44,251 nt of DNA from Alphaproteobacteria bacterium (GTDB taxonomy: Bacteria > Pseudomonadota > Alphaproteobacteria > CAAHEQ01 > UBA3637): contig JAQVGI010000004.1 in assembly GCA_028696805.1 (NCBI GenBank), positions 1 through 44,251 of the forward strand, given 5' to 3'. Under the pieces are notes generated by a model, which did no database searches, had not been told where the DNA came from, and saw only the letters and a list, made by a program, of their open reading frames with translations. Positions 33,748-41,497 of this stretch are shown in pieces (positions within the stretch are counted from its first letter, which is position 1; each line of letters opens with the position of its first letter). The translations under genes were made by a program, and so were the position numbers.

Positions 33748-34662
33748 AAAAGATCCTCCCAATCAGTTGAATTAAATGTAAAACAAATTTTCTTTTCTGG
33801 CAATTTTGCCATCAACGATTGAACTTTTTCTTTCGAATAATTGGCTTTAGCAATTTCCGATAAAATCAAAGCAATATCATGCAATGTATCATCATTCCAA
33901 TTATAGCGTGAAATTTCTTGTAATCCTAAACGAATACCATATTCCATAAAAAAGGAATCCATTATCAACAGATTCTTTTCCGTTGAATAATTTTGTTTTT
34001 TGTTTTAGAGCTTTACAAATATCATCAAAAGAACAAACAGGCTGTTGTAATGGAAGATTTGTATGAAAATCACATTTGATGGAGGCTTTTATATTGTTCA
34101 AATGAACGATAAATTGTTCTTTTTCAGTACCAGTTAAGGGGTCTTTTTGAAAACCGATGTCAATTGGGAAAATATCCACTTGGGCTGGTGTGTTTTTATA
34201 ATATAAGCGCGTAATTTCACTACGGGCATATTTAAAACCATTTTGGGAAAATTCGTCATCTAATATGTTGAATAGTTTTTCATAATCATCTCGCATCATG
34301 CAAATATCGATATCATCATCCCAAGGAATAAAGCCATTATGTCTGATATGACCAATTAATGTTCCAGAATCTATCCAATATGTAATATTGTGTTTTTTAC
34401 AGATTTGATCAAAATAATTCAATAAGGCTACAGAACAATCTTGAACCATTTTTAAGTTTCCTGTCGCAGGTGGCATCTTTGTGATATCAACAGTTAAACA
34501 CTGCATTCTTTTGATGGCTTCTAAATTGCATTGTATCTCCTGTAACAAAAGGGGATTTTTGCTAAAAGAAAATTGTTTTGAGCCATATTTTTTTCTAAAA
34601 TGATGGCGATTTTTCTTTTTGGGAATAAAGAAACATATTAAATTACATAAAGTTTTATTCAC
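33744..34662 (-). pseudogene. LicD-family protein, frameshifted
   Basis: LicD proteins transfer phosphocholine or similar groups to surface glycans. The frame from 34662 has the family core TYWIDSGTLIGHIRHNGFIPWDDDIDICMMRDDY, cited here as DSGTLIGHIRH and WDDDIDI, then QVDIFPIDIGF, and runs out of frame at about 33950. A second frame (33968-33744) continues with MEYGIRLGLQEI and a helical C-terminus ending DWEDLL. The two join at a run of six A (33948-33953 on the plus strand). Together they would make about 305 aa. Either decay, an assembly error in the homopolymer, or slippage could explain it. Overlaps the GT2 gene by 8 bp. Confidence 0.75.
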
Positions 34663-35776
34663 TTTTTCCTCCTATTCTAAATTTAATCCAAGCTGGACGT
34701 TCAAATTTTCTTCCTTTACTTATTTGAACACCTAAAAGTTGAATTAACCACGATCCGGAACAGATATGAATAGAAAACAAAAAACGTCGTAGGAGTTTGT
34801 TTGAATAAAGGCTTCTAATTAGATTCTTTCGGGCAATATGAATACAATTTTTTAATCGAACTTTACCAAAATAACCTTTTTTTAGATTATAAATGTCGTC
34901 TAAATTGAAAATTTCTGAAAAAGCATTCAAATATTCCTTTTTATGTTTCCAATAAATGTTTTTATAAAAACCACTACAGGCCAAATAAGAATGATAATAA
35001 AATTCCTCTTTTAGGTCTTCAAACAGGCCATATTTTTGTAAAATCTTCTTCCCTTCTAAGCACTGCTTCGGCATCAAAATTAATCGTTCATCTCGACGAA
35101 TAGTGGATGAATTTTGTCCATCTTCCATACGATAATGAACAAGTGGTTCTTTGACAACGGCAATACGATTAGCACGACACATTACCTCAATCATAAACGG
35201 AAAATCTTGATAACTGGCCGAGCGTGTTTCAATTAACGGAATTTGCTTTACAAAATCAGCTTTATACAAAGATGACCAAATACTGGCGTGAAATGCAATA
35301 ATTAGAGGATATTCTTTCACGGTAAAGGGGGTATCAGGAGCATCATTTAAATCTTGATAACGAGATTTCCAAACTTTATTTTGGCGTTCTTTTGCCAAGA
35401 AAGAATTGTATATATAAAATCCACCTTTTATTATATCGGCATTTGTAGCAAGGGCTTTCTCATACAATTTTTCATACATCGTTGGTTCGATCCAATCATC
35501 GGATTCAATAATTCCAATGTATTCACCTTTGGCCAGTTCTATGCCGTGGTTGACGGCCCGACCATAGCCACCATTAGGTTGGTGAACAGCAACAATGCGC
35601 GGGTCTTTTTTGGCATATTCGTCCACGATTTCGGGGCATTTATCCTTCGAACCGTCATCAACCAAGATAATCTCAATATCTTTAAGAGTCTGAGCTAAAA
35701 TACTGTCTACACATTGATGTAAATATTTTTCGACACCATAAATCGGGACGACTACGGATACTTTGGGTTTATTCAT
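34655..35776 (-). CDS. GT2-family glycosyltransferase
   Basis: The 373-aa protein is an intact GT-A fold transferase: VSVVVPIYGVEKYL, LVDDGSKDKCPEI, NGGYGRAVNHGIELAKGEYIGIIESDDW with the metal-binding region, and a C-terminal helical half typical of transferases that add sugars to surface polysaccharide on a lipid carrier. No membrane span is evident. The first 120 residues are closely similar to the transferase at 36466-37470. The sugar and acceptor cannot be read. The gene starts 3 bp after the glf remnant. Confidence 0.9.
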   Translation of the reverse strand: MNKPKVSVVVPIYGVEKYLHQCVDSILAQTLKDIEIILVDDGSKDKCPEIVDEYAKKDPRIVAVHQPNGGYGRAVNHGIELAKGEYIGIIESDDWIEPTMYEKLYEKALATNADIIKGGFYIYNSFLAKERQNKVWKSRYQDLNDAPDTPFTVKEYPLIIAFHASIWSSLYKADFVKQIPLIETRSASYQDFPFMIEVMCRANRIAVVKEPLVHYRMEDGQNSSTIRRDERLILMPKQCLEGKKILQKYGLFEDLKEEFYYHSYLACSGFYKNIYWKHKKEYLNAFSEIFNLDDIYNLKKGYFGKVRLKNCIHIARKNLIRSLYSNKLLRRFLFSIHICSGSWLIQLLGVQISKGRKFERPAWIKFRIGGKSE

Positions 35777-35779
35777 TCT

Positions 35780-36376
35780 TTAACCTTGCAAAGGAATACC
35801 TTGATATTTATCTTGGAAATATCGGTCATCTCGGCTGATATACACCGGCACACGCCCTGTAACGGCAGGGTCCAAATCTTCCGGTTTCATCCCCCATTGT
35901 TTTAAAGTGTAATATAAAAAGATTTTTTCGTAAATATAATCAGCCAAAAATTCCAAATCCTTATCGCCAGTCCCACGCAATTGTAAAATAGGAACCTTGA
36001 CATTAAAACCGAATTTTTCAATTAACTTTGTTTCTAATTTATCAGCGATGGATTTGGGAAAAACCTGATGAATGGAATTGAGGTTAAAGGGAATAGGCAC
36101 CAACTGACCGTCAATCAGGCCTTTAACCGTATGCATATACGGATTCCATTTGGTGAACTGAGACACAAAATCCCAAACATTTTTCAAGTTCGTATGAAAA
36201 ATATGTGTGCCGTATTGATGAATGCAAATACCGTTATGATCATAGTAATCATAACAATTGCCGCCAATGTGATTTTTTGCATCAATAACAACGACTTCTT
36301 CGTTCAATTCTGTTGCAATTTTATGGGCAAGGGTCGCACCTGAAAAACCACAACCGACAATTAAATTTTTAACCAT
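35780..36376 (-). pseudogene. glf: UDP-galactopyranose mutase, N-terminal half only
   Basis: The enzyme converts UDP-galactopyranose to UDP-galactofuranose with FAD. MVKNLIVGCGFSGATLAHKIA and DAKNHIGGNCYD are the FAD-binding start, followed by GTHIFHTN and the substrate-region LKQWGMKPEDLDPAVTGRVPVY. The frame ends at residue 198 in YFQDKYQGIPLQG, exactly where intact proteins (about 370 aa) continue with GYT. The missing half contains the arginine and other FAD/substrate residues, so activity is unlikely. The truncation is at the junction to the GT2 gene, which suggests a deletion. Confidence 0.85.
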
Positions 36377-36465
36377 TATATTAGTATCCTTTTTGATTTT
36401 TTTATTTATGTTCTGATGTTATTCTTGTTCCACGAAAAAGGGACAATGCCTTTATTTACAAGATA

Positions 36466-37470
36466 TTATCTTTTGATTCTCTTCAATAATCTATTTGGAA
36501 AATGTTTTAATTTATACAGAAATAGAAATCCGATAGGATGAAACATAATAGACATAAGTCGTTTATAGTTCTTTTTCTTGAAACAATCTTTTTTTATGAG
36601 TCCTTGATTATAAAGTTCTTTAAACTCTTCGGAAAAGCGCTTTAAAAATTGTCTTTGTATTTTTCCAGATAATCTCTTAAAATTCCACATATATGTGTTA
36701 AATCTTAAAGCACAAAGTAATCCGGAAACAGAATTAAAAATGCCTTGCTCTTCTGCCCATTTAAAAATGCTTTGCCATTCATCACAAACGCAGAAGATTT
36801 TTTTCGTATCTTTGACGGAAGAACCCGCATTATCCGTTCTATAGTGGTACAGGGGTTTATCTGTAAAATAAGTTTTTTCTGAAGCCAACAGTGTTTTAAA
36901 ATGAAAGCCTGTATCCTGATAAGATGCCCCAGGCGTTTCTAACAATTGGATATTATTTTTAATTAGGAACTCTTTTTTATACAATCCTGTCCAAATTGAG
37001 GGGCCAATGTTCATTGCCAAAAGATTGTTTGTTGGTTTTATAGTGGAATTGGCAATATCGGAAGGAATAATATCTGCTTTTTGGTTTTTATTTTTAAGCC
37101 CTTGATATTTAAAAAAGTCAGATTTTACGAAATCTGCACCGCTTTTTACGGCATGTTGATAGAGAGTTTCAAACATGTCTGTTTCTATCCAATCATCTGA
37201 ATCGATAATACCGATATATTCTGCTTGTGCTTTTTCTATTCCGATATTAATAGAATGTCCATAACCTGAATTTTCTTTGTGAATGACGGTGATTCGAGAA
37301 TCCTTCTTCGCATATTCATCACAAATTTCAGGACATTTATCCTTAGAACCATCGTCAACCAAGATAATCTCAATATCTTGAAGTGTTTGAGATAAAATAC
37401 TATCAACGCATTGACATAAATATTTTTCTACACCATAAATGGGCATAACGATAGATACTTTAGGCATCAT
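36466..37470 (-). CDS. GT2-family glycosyltransferase (paralogue)
   Basis: The 334-aa protein has the same GT-A start as the gene at 34655-35776 (VSIVMPIYGVEKYLCQCVDS, LVDDGSKDKCPEICDEYAKKD, YIGIIDSDDW), and a different C-terminal half. AAGGAG lies before the ATGATG start. It is probably the first gene of the polysaccharide cluster. Product unknown, but the cluster with licD and glf points to a decorated galactofuranose-type surface glycan. Confidence 0.9.
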   Translation of the reverse strand: MMPKVSIVMPIYGVEKYLCQCVDSILSQTLQDIEIILVDDGSKDKCPEICDEYAKKDSRITVIHKENSGYGHSINIGIEKAQAEYIGIIDSDDWIETDMFETLYQHAVKSGADFVKSDFFKYQGLKNKNQKADIIPSDIANSTIKPTNNLLAMNIGPSIWTGLYKKEFLIKNNIQLLETPGASYQDTGFHFKTLLASEKTYFTDKPLYHYRTDNAGSSVKDTKKIFCVCDEWQSIFKWAEEQGIFNSVSGLLCALRFNTYMWNFKRLSGKIQRQFLKRFSEEFKELYNQGLIKKDCFKKKNYKRLMSIMFHPIGFLFLYKLKHFPNRLLKRIKR

Positions 37471-37542
37471 AAATCTCCTTATAGATTGGATTTTTTCATG
37501 AAGAGATTATATATGAACTTATTTCAAATAGCAACATAAAAT

Positions 37543-38535
37543 TTACTTCTCGTTTAAAACGCCTTTTTTGACTAATATCCGGTATCTGCCAGCAATTGCA
37601 TTCTCTTTTATTCCCAAAATTTTACTCATTTCATGAAATGTTAATCCTTGAGCACGCAATTCTAGAATTTTATTTGTTTTTCCATATGTTGCAGAATCAC
37701 AGCGCTCAATTCGTGGACCTTTTATTAAATTCAGTTGTCGTATTTTATCCATCATGGTTGATGGGTGGACTCTAAATATCTCTGCAATCTGAATATAGGT
37801 AAATCCATCATTGAACAATTTTTCTATTTTTTCTTTATGTTTATCTAGTTGGCTTACCTGTCGAGGCGTTTTTCTTGTAAGCCCCATCTTTTTTATTTTT
37901 CTTGAAAGTGTATCTGAGTGGCATTTTAATTCAAGAGCCATGTTTTCGAAAGACATCCCTGCATTAAAAAGACGAATGATCTTTTCTTCTTTTCCATCTA
38001 ATTTTCGAGAGACAGGAATATTTATCTTTTTTAAATATAAAAATCTCCAAAGTGTAGACAGTGCAACGTTGAATTTTCTGGCAATTTTTATTTTTGACAT
38101 ACCTGAATTTAATAATTTTTCGATTTCTTTCGAGTGTTTGGTTAGACAGCTGGAAGAATCAATGGGAAATGATAGAATGTTAGGTTTACTTTGATGATTT
38201 GGTACATTTTTATAACGAAGACTATCATAGCTTTCCCAATCATAAATGCCCAAATTTCTTCTCCTAGAAAGGAGCGTGCCTGGATGAACATTTAATTTTT
38301 CGGCAATTTTTGAATATGAAAGTCCGGATTTTTTTAATTCTAATATTTTATAAGCGCTTATAAATTTATAGTGAACCCTAGGCAGTCGTTTTAAATTAAG
38401 ACGATGAATTTCACGATACAAAAGGCTTTTAGATATATTTAATTTTTTGCAAATTTGCCGAAGAGTTTTGTCAGAGTGAAAAAGTTTTTTTAATTTTTTA
38501 TCAAATTTTTCATCTGGTATGAATTTTTTATTCAT
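37543..38535 (-). CDS. Protein of six tandem helix-turn-helix units
   Basis: The 330-aa protein is almost wholly made of units of 38-42 residues of the form I-x-x-L-x3-G-x-S/T-x3-IA-x-x-L-x-V-x3-TL-x3-I-x-x-L-x-L. Approximate positions are 11-51, 61-97, 133-171, 180-218, 230-268 and 283-325. Examples are GLSYSKIAEKLNVHPGTL, GMSKIKIARKFNVALSTL and GFTYIQIAEIFRVHPSTM. Each resembles the resolvase or sigma-like trihelical HTH. It is very basic. Such an array should bind a long or repeated DNA site; no catalytic domain is visible. It is last in the recombinase/ParB/RepB-like operon and coupled to it by ATGA. Confidence 0.8.
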   Translation of the reverse strand: MNKKFIPDEKFDKKLKKLFHSDKTLRQICKKLNISKSLLYREIHRLNLKRLPRVHYKFISAYKILELKKSGLSYSKIAEKLNVHPGTLLSRRRNLGIYDWESYDSLRYKNVPNHQSKPNILSFPIDSSSCLTKHSKEIEKLLNSGMSKIKIARKFNVALSTLWRFLYLKKINIPVSRKLDGKEEKIIRLFNAGMSFENMALELKCHSDTLSRKIKKMGLTRKTPRQVSQLDKHKEKIEKLFNDGFTYIQIAEIFRVHPSTMMDKIRQLNLIKGPRIERCDSATYGKTNKILELRAQGLTFHEMSKILGIKENAIAGRYRILVKKGVLNEK

Positions 38536-39395
38536 AAGAGGCTATCCATTTCTACAATTCGTTCAAAACGTTGGTATATATCTGTCTCATTTTCTTTAAT
38601 AAATTTATTAATTTCAGCATTTTGAAAAAGCTGATGCAAATATGCTTTGATGACGGTTAGATCACCGACATTTTTACCATAGTCATCCTCCATTAGATGG
38701 TATTCCTTTTGCAATCGTGAAACTTCGTTTTCTAATTTAGATGTTTCTTCTGTGCTGGTTTGTCTTGCTTTGCGAATAGGATTAATTAATTGATTATCCG
38801 AACTGCCAAGCCAAATAGCCCGTGCAAATTTTGCCGAGTAATCAGAGCTACTGGCCATATAGCTTAGAGCCTCTATTTGGCGTTCAGGAGTCATACGCTT
38901 TAAGTAATCAAAAACTTGTTTATTAATTACTTTATCTTTTAATAATTCTATAGCGGCTGGGCAAATACCATCAAGAAGAGATTTTTTTCTGATAATGCTT
39001 GATACCTCGATATTTAATGCTTTTGCAATTTTTTCTGCTGAAGCTCCTTTTTCAATAGCCTTCATAATCATTCGATGTTCCTGAACGTTGGCCATTCGAT
39101 TGATGTGCTTATTATATGTAAATGTTTCATCATCTTTTGCCAATAAACATTGAACGGTTGTTTCTCCTAATATTTTTAGAGCTTCAACCCTTAGATGGCC
39201 GTCAACCAAAGTGTAAATCCCTTCATTTTCATATACCATGGGAGGTTCAATAATTCCAACCGATTTGATAGATTCTAAAATAACCTTAAATTTACTATTT
39301 AAATTTATTGTTTCTAAAATTTTCTTACTGTATTGAATTTGACTAATGGGAAGTTCAATAATTTGATTTTTAAATGCAACTTTTAAATTACTCAT
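38532..39395 (-). CDS. ParB N-terminal/RepB C-terminal-like DNA-binding protein
   Basis: The 287-aa protein has a ParB/Sulfiredoxin-like N-terminal domain (LESIKSVGIIEPPMVYENEGIYTLVDGHLRVEALKILGE, cited as IIEPPMV and LVDGHLRVEALK), a KorB-type HTH (GASAEKIAKALNIEVSSIIRK) and a C-terminal part like plasmid RepB (RMTPERQIEAL... FARAIWLGS) with a coiled coil (220-245). Plasmid ParB binds centromere sites, but there is no parA here. I start it at MSNLKVAFK (39395), overlapping the previous stop by 8 bp. Family assignment is from pattern memory. Confidence 0.75.
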   Translation of the reverse strand: MSNLKVAFKNQIIELPISQIQYSKKILETINLNSKFKVILESIKSVGIIEPPMVYENEGIYTLVDGHLRVEALKILGETTVQCLLAKDDETFTYNKHINRMANVQEHRMIMKAIEKGASAEKIAKALNIEVSSIIRKKSLLDGICPAAIELLKDKVINKQVFDYLKRMTPERQIEALSYMASSSDYSAKFARAIWLGSSDNQLINPIRKARQTSTEETSKLENEVSRLQKEYHLMEDDYGKNVGDLTVIKAYLHQLFQNAEINKFIKENETDIYQRFERIVEMDSLL

Positions 39396-40257
39396 TGTTT
39401 TCGATCCTATCAATTAAACATTTTGGAATTGCTTCTAATTTTTCAGCTCGTAAAAGTGTCCGGAAGTTATTATTTCTGTATAAAACCTTGAATCCATGAA
39501 CTAGGGAAACAAGAGCTTGTTGGGCATTGTTGGCTTTATTAATAAGAAGTTTTCTTTTTTCAATTTCTTTTTGAAAAATTTTGTTTAAGTCGGTAACTGA
39601 AAGTTTTTTGCCGCCGCGGCTAGTTAAAGATTTTCCATTGCGCTTTCGGAGTTCTATTAATTTTTGCATAAAACTTAAATTTTTTCCTCTCAGAATATTT
39701 CGTTCATAGGCATCTTGAAGTATTTCACGAATCTCTGTATCGCTTGCTTGTGCTATTTTTATAGCGGTATTAATTGGAATTTTTTGTTTTTCAACCGCAT
39801 CAATTAATCTTGTCTCACCTTTATCCAATAAAATACCTATTTGAGCTGTATATTCTCTACTTAGTCCTGTTTTTTCTGAAATTTCTTGGGTTGTGTAACC
39901 ATGATCCTTTAGGCGTTTAATTCCTTGAAGTAATTCGGCTGGATTATAGTGACGCCTAGCTATATTTTCAACTAAACTCATAATCAAAGCATCTTCTTGG
40001 GTAACATTTGTTATAATGGCTGGAATTTCTTTTTCTCCGTTGGCCAAATAAGCCTCTAGTCGGCCTTGTCCACACACAAGGTCGTATTCGTATCCATCAA
40101 CAGGTTTTTCTTTTTTGCAAACCGTGATAGGACGTTTAAGTCCTACTTCCTCTATGTTTTGCGTGATTTCTCTTCTAATGAGTTCATTTCGATCTCGTGG
40201 ATTTAAAATGAATATTTTTGATGTTTCAATCATTTGTAATTCTTTTGTTTGAGACAT
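39388..40257 (-). CDS. ParB/RepB-like partition-type protein
   Basis: The 289-aa protein shows a ParB N-terminal domain: IFILNPRDRN, NIEEVGLKRPITV, YDLVCGQGRLEAYLANGEKEIPAII and the ENIARRHYNPAELLQGI arginine motif, followed by an HTH (GYTTQEISEKTGLSREYT) and a basic C-terminal region (SLTSRGGKKLSVTDLNKIF). The canonical GERR box reads GQGR. Start at 40257 follows GGGAGGTAGC. With the next gene it forms a ParB pair of the kind seen beside serine recombinases in mobile elements. No parA homologue is present. Confidence 0.8.
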   Translation of the reverse strand: MSQTKELQMIETSKIFILNPRDRNELIRREITQNIEEVGLKRPITVCKKEKPVDGYEYDLVCGQGRLEAYLANGEKEIPAIITNVTQEDALIMSLVENIARRHYNPAELLQGIKRLKDHGYTTQEISEKTGLSREYTAQIGILLDKGETRLIDAVEKQKIPINTAIKIAQASDTEIREILQDAYERNILRGKNLSFMQKLIELRKRNGKSLTSRGGKKLSVTDLNKIFQKEIEKRKLLINKANNAQQALVSLVHGFKVLYRNNNFRTLLRAEKLEAIPKCLIDRIENNE

Positions 40258-40260
40258 TAT

Positions 40261-40603
40261 CTATGCTACCTCCCTTAATTGAATAATTTTAGATAATTCT
40301 AATAGATAATTTAAATTGTCATACCGATAGGAGTCTATCAGGTCTTGATTGCTTTCTTTCAGTTTTAAATCATTCGTTTTAAAATCCAAAGAGGGAAGTA
40401 GATAGTAGTCATAAGCCGTTTTATTTACGCTGTCCATTCTGACGGCTACTGTAATATCAGGATTTAATGAGGTATCAAAACGAACTTTCCACATAGACTC
40501 GAATTGCCGCCATTTGATTTTCTGGAGAGTATTTTTGGTGTTCTGTGGACATACGGATGTAAACCGCCGCCTTTTTTTTACCATTTTTGTTGAACAAGTC
40601 CAT
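40261..40603 (-). pseudogene. Serine recombinase with large internal deletion
   Basis: From ATG 40603 (AAAGGAG upstream) the frame reads KKAAVYIRMSTEHQKYSPENQMAAI, here cited as VYIRMSTEHQKYS, which is the start of the resolvase catalytic domain with Ser in RMSTEHQ. It stops after RVYVESSF. An overlapping frame resumes near 40500 with FDTSLNPDITVAVRMDSVN, DYYLLPSLDF and RYDNLNYLLELSKI, a conserved C-terminal tail of the same recombinase type. About 400 residues, including the rest of the catalytic core, are gone. It heads the operon of ParB/RepB-like and multi-HTH genes. Confidence 0.75.
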
Positions 40604-40729
40604 AATTTCTCCTTTATTTTCAATAATCCGACTTATTAACTTGCTATTCCTGTTTATAAATTGAATATGCAATTGCGTGTGTTCTAAACCCGCAAGTCTT
40701 ATTGATAATTATAACAAAGGAAAAATTAA

Positions 40730-41230
40730 ATGTCGAATACATATATGTACCCAGATTGGGACCCAAAAGATGCTGATAATTCAGGTTTAAATAACGATCA
40801 AAAATTAACTAAACAGGTGTTGAAAATGCTACGAATTGAACATCCAATTAGCACAAGTAAATATATTGCAATTACTTTGGGCTTGAAAAATCATTATAAA
40901 CCTAAACATTGGCTTTATCGTAAAAGTGTGATTAATGCCTATGAATTCTTACAAATATTGACATCTTATGATAGAATAAGATGCTATTTTGGATTTAAAA
41001 AAATCCCAAATTCTAGGAATCCATTTATCCGGAAAAAAAATACGGAAGAAATTCAAAAAAAAATATTGCAGATTGTTGAAAAAAGTCCTAATCTAAGTCT
41101 TAGAAGCTTAAGTCATGCGCTGGGTGTGTCGGTCAAAGCAACAGAGTATTCGCTCCAATTATTAAAGGAAAAAGGGGAAATCATCCGGATTGGGAGTAAG
41201 CGAGGAGGTGCTTGGCAAATAAAAAAATAG
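40730..41230 (+). CDS. Winged-helix DNA-binding protein, divergent from the recombinase operon
   Basis: The 166-aa protein has a C-terminal winged helix (about 108-166): EIQKKILQIVEKSPNLSLRSLSHALGVSVKATEYSLQLLKEKGEIIRIGSKRGGAWQI, cited as LSLRSLSHALGVSVKAT and GEIIRIGSKRGG, much like the C-terminal HTH of AlbA/RecG-like ATP-binding regulators. The N-terminal half (QVLKMLRIEHPISTSKYIAITLGL) may hold a second HTH. AAAGGAAAA precedes the start. Divergent placement suggests it regulates the operon, but this is inference. Confidence 0.7.
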   Translation: MSNTYMYPDWDPKDADNSGLNNDQKLTKQVLKMLRIEHPISTSKYIAITLGLKNHYKPKHWLYRKSVINAYEFLQILTSYDRIRCYFGFKKIPNSRNPFIRKKNTEEIQKKILQIVEKSPNLSLRSLSHALGVSVKATEYSLQLLKEKGEIIRIGSKRGGAWQIKK

Positions 41231-41260
41231 CGCGTGGAAGAGTTATTACAATAAAGGATG

Positions 41261-41292
41261 GAGCCTGTGTCGGCTCTGTTCTTTTGGTTTTT
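41261..41292 (+). terminator. Terminator after the winged-helix gene
   Basis: GAGCC-TGTGTC-GGCTC (41261-41276, with one extra base) followed by TGTTCTTTTGGTTTTT. Confidence 0.6.
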
Positions 41293-41312
41293 CAATAAGA
41301 TGTGTGTATAAT
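41284..41312 (+). promoter_or_regulatory. Candidate promoter upstream of the pilin/VWA gene
   Basis: TTGGTT (41284-41289), 17 bp and a perfect TATAAT (41307-41312). The start codon is about 185 bp away, giving a long leader that contains the putative attR. Confidence 0.45.
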
Positions 41313-41383
41313 AGGGAGCACGATTATGGAGATTTGAGGTATGAACCCCCGTTTTGTATATCCATTTCGAGTTTTGCAAAGAA

Positions 41384-41395
41384 ACGCCCACCATT
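41384..41395 (+). repeat. Candidate attR, copy of the tRNA-Val 3' end
   Basis: ACGCCCACCATT repeats 32955-32966 exactly. A TTCGAGT as in the tRNA T loop also lies nearby (41367-41373), at different spacing. The GC-rich base composition resumes right after. Confidence 0.5.
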
Positions 41396-41423
41396 CCTCC
41401 CGCCTGACGCGCTTCCCATTTTT

Positions 41424-41449
41424 TTTCAAAAAACCCTTGATTTTTGAAA
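41424..41449. repeat. Inverted repeat at the island edge
   Basis: TTTCAAAAA (41424-41432) and TTTTTGAAA (41441-41449) form a 9-bp stem. It may have served as a terminator of the original tRNA-Val transcript before the island entered. Confidence 0.35.
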
Positions 41450-41497
41450 TCGAACGGCATAGGATAGGGAATATCTTAATTGCGAGGGGGCTGTTCC

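Larger units (their letters stand above)
32967..41383. mobile_element. AT-rich genomic island inserted at tRNA-Val (about 8.4 kb)
   Basis: Base composition drops sharply just after the tRNA and recovers near 41.3-41.5 kb, and the two ends carry the same 12 bases. The contents are foreign in codon use: a decaying polysaccharide cluster and a remnant recombinase operon with ParB/RepB-like and multi-HTH proteins. No intact tyrosine integrase is present, which would be expected for a tRNA site, so the island is probably immobile now. The right boundary is inferred from the repeat and the composition change. Confidence 0.65.

Noticed and set aside
37543-40257. Plasmid or chromosome partition locus
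   Set aside because: There are two ParB-like proteins but no ParA ATPase, no replication initiator and no iterated centromere-like sites, so an active plasmid origin is not supported.
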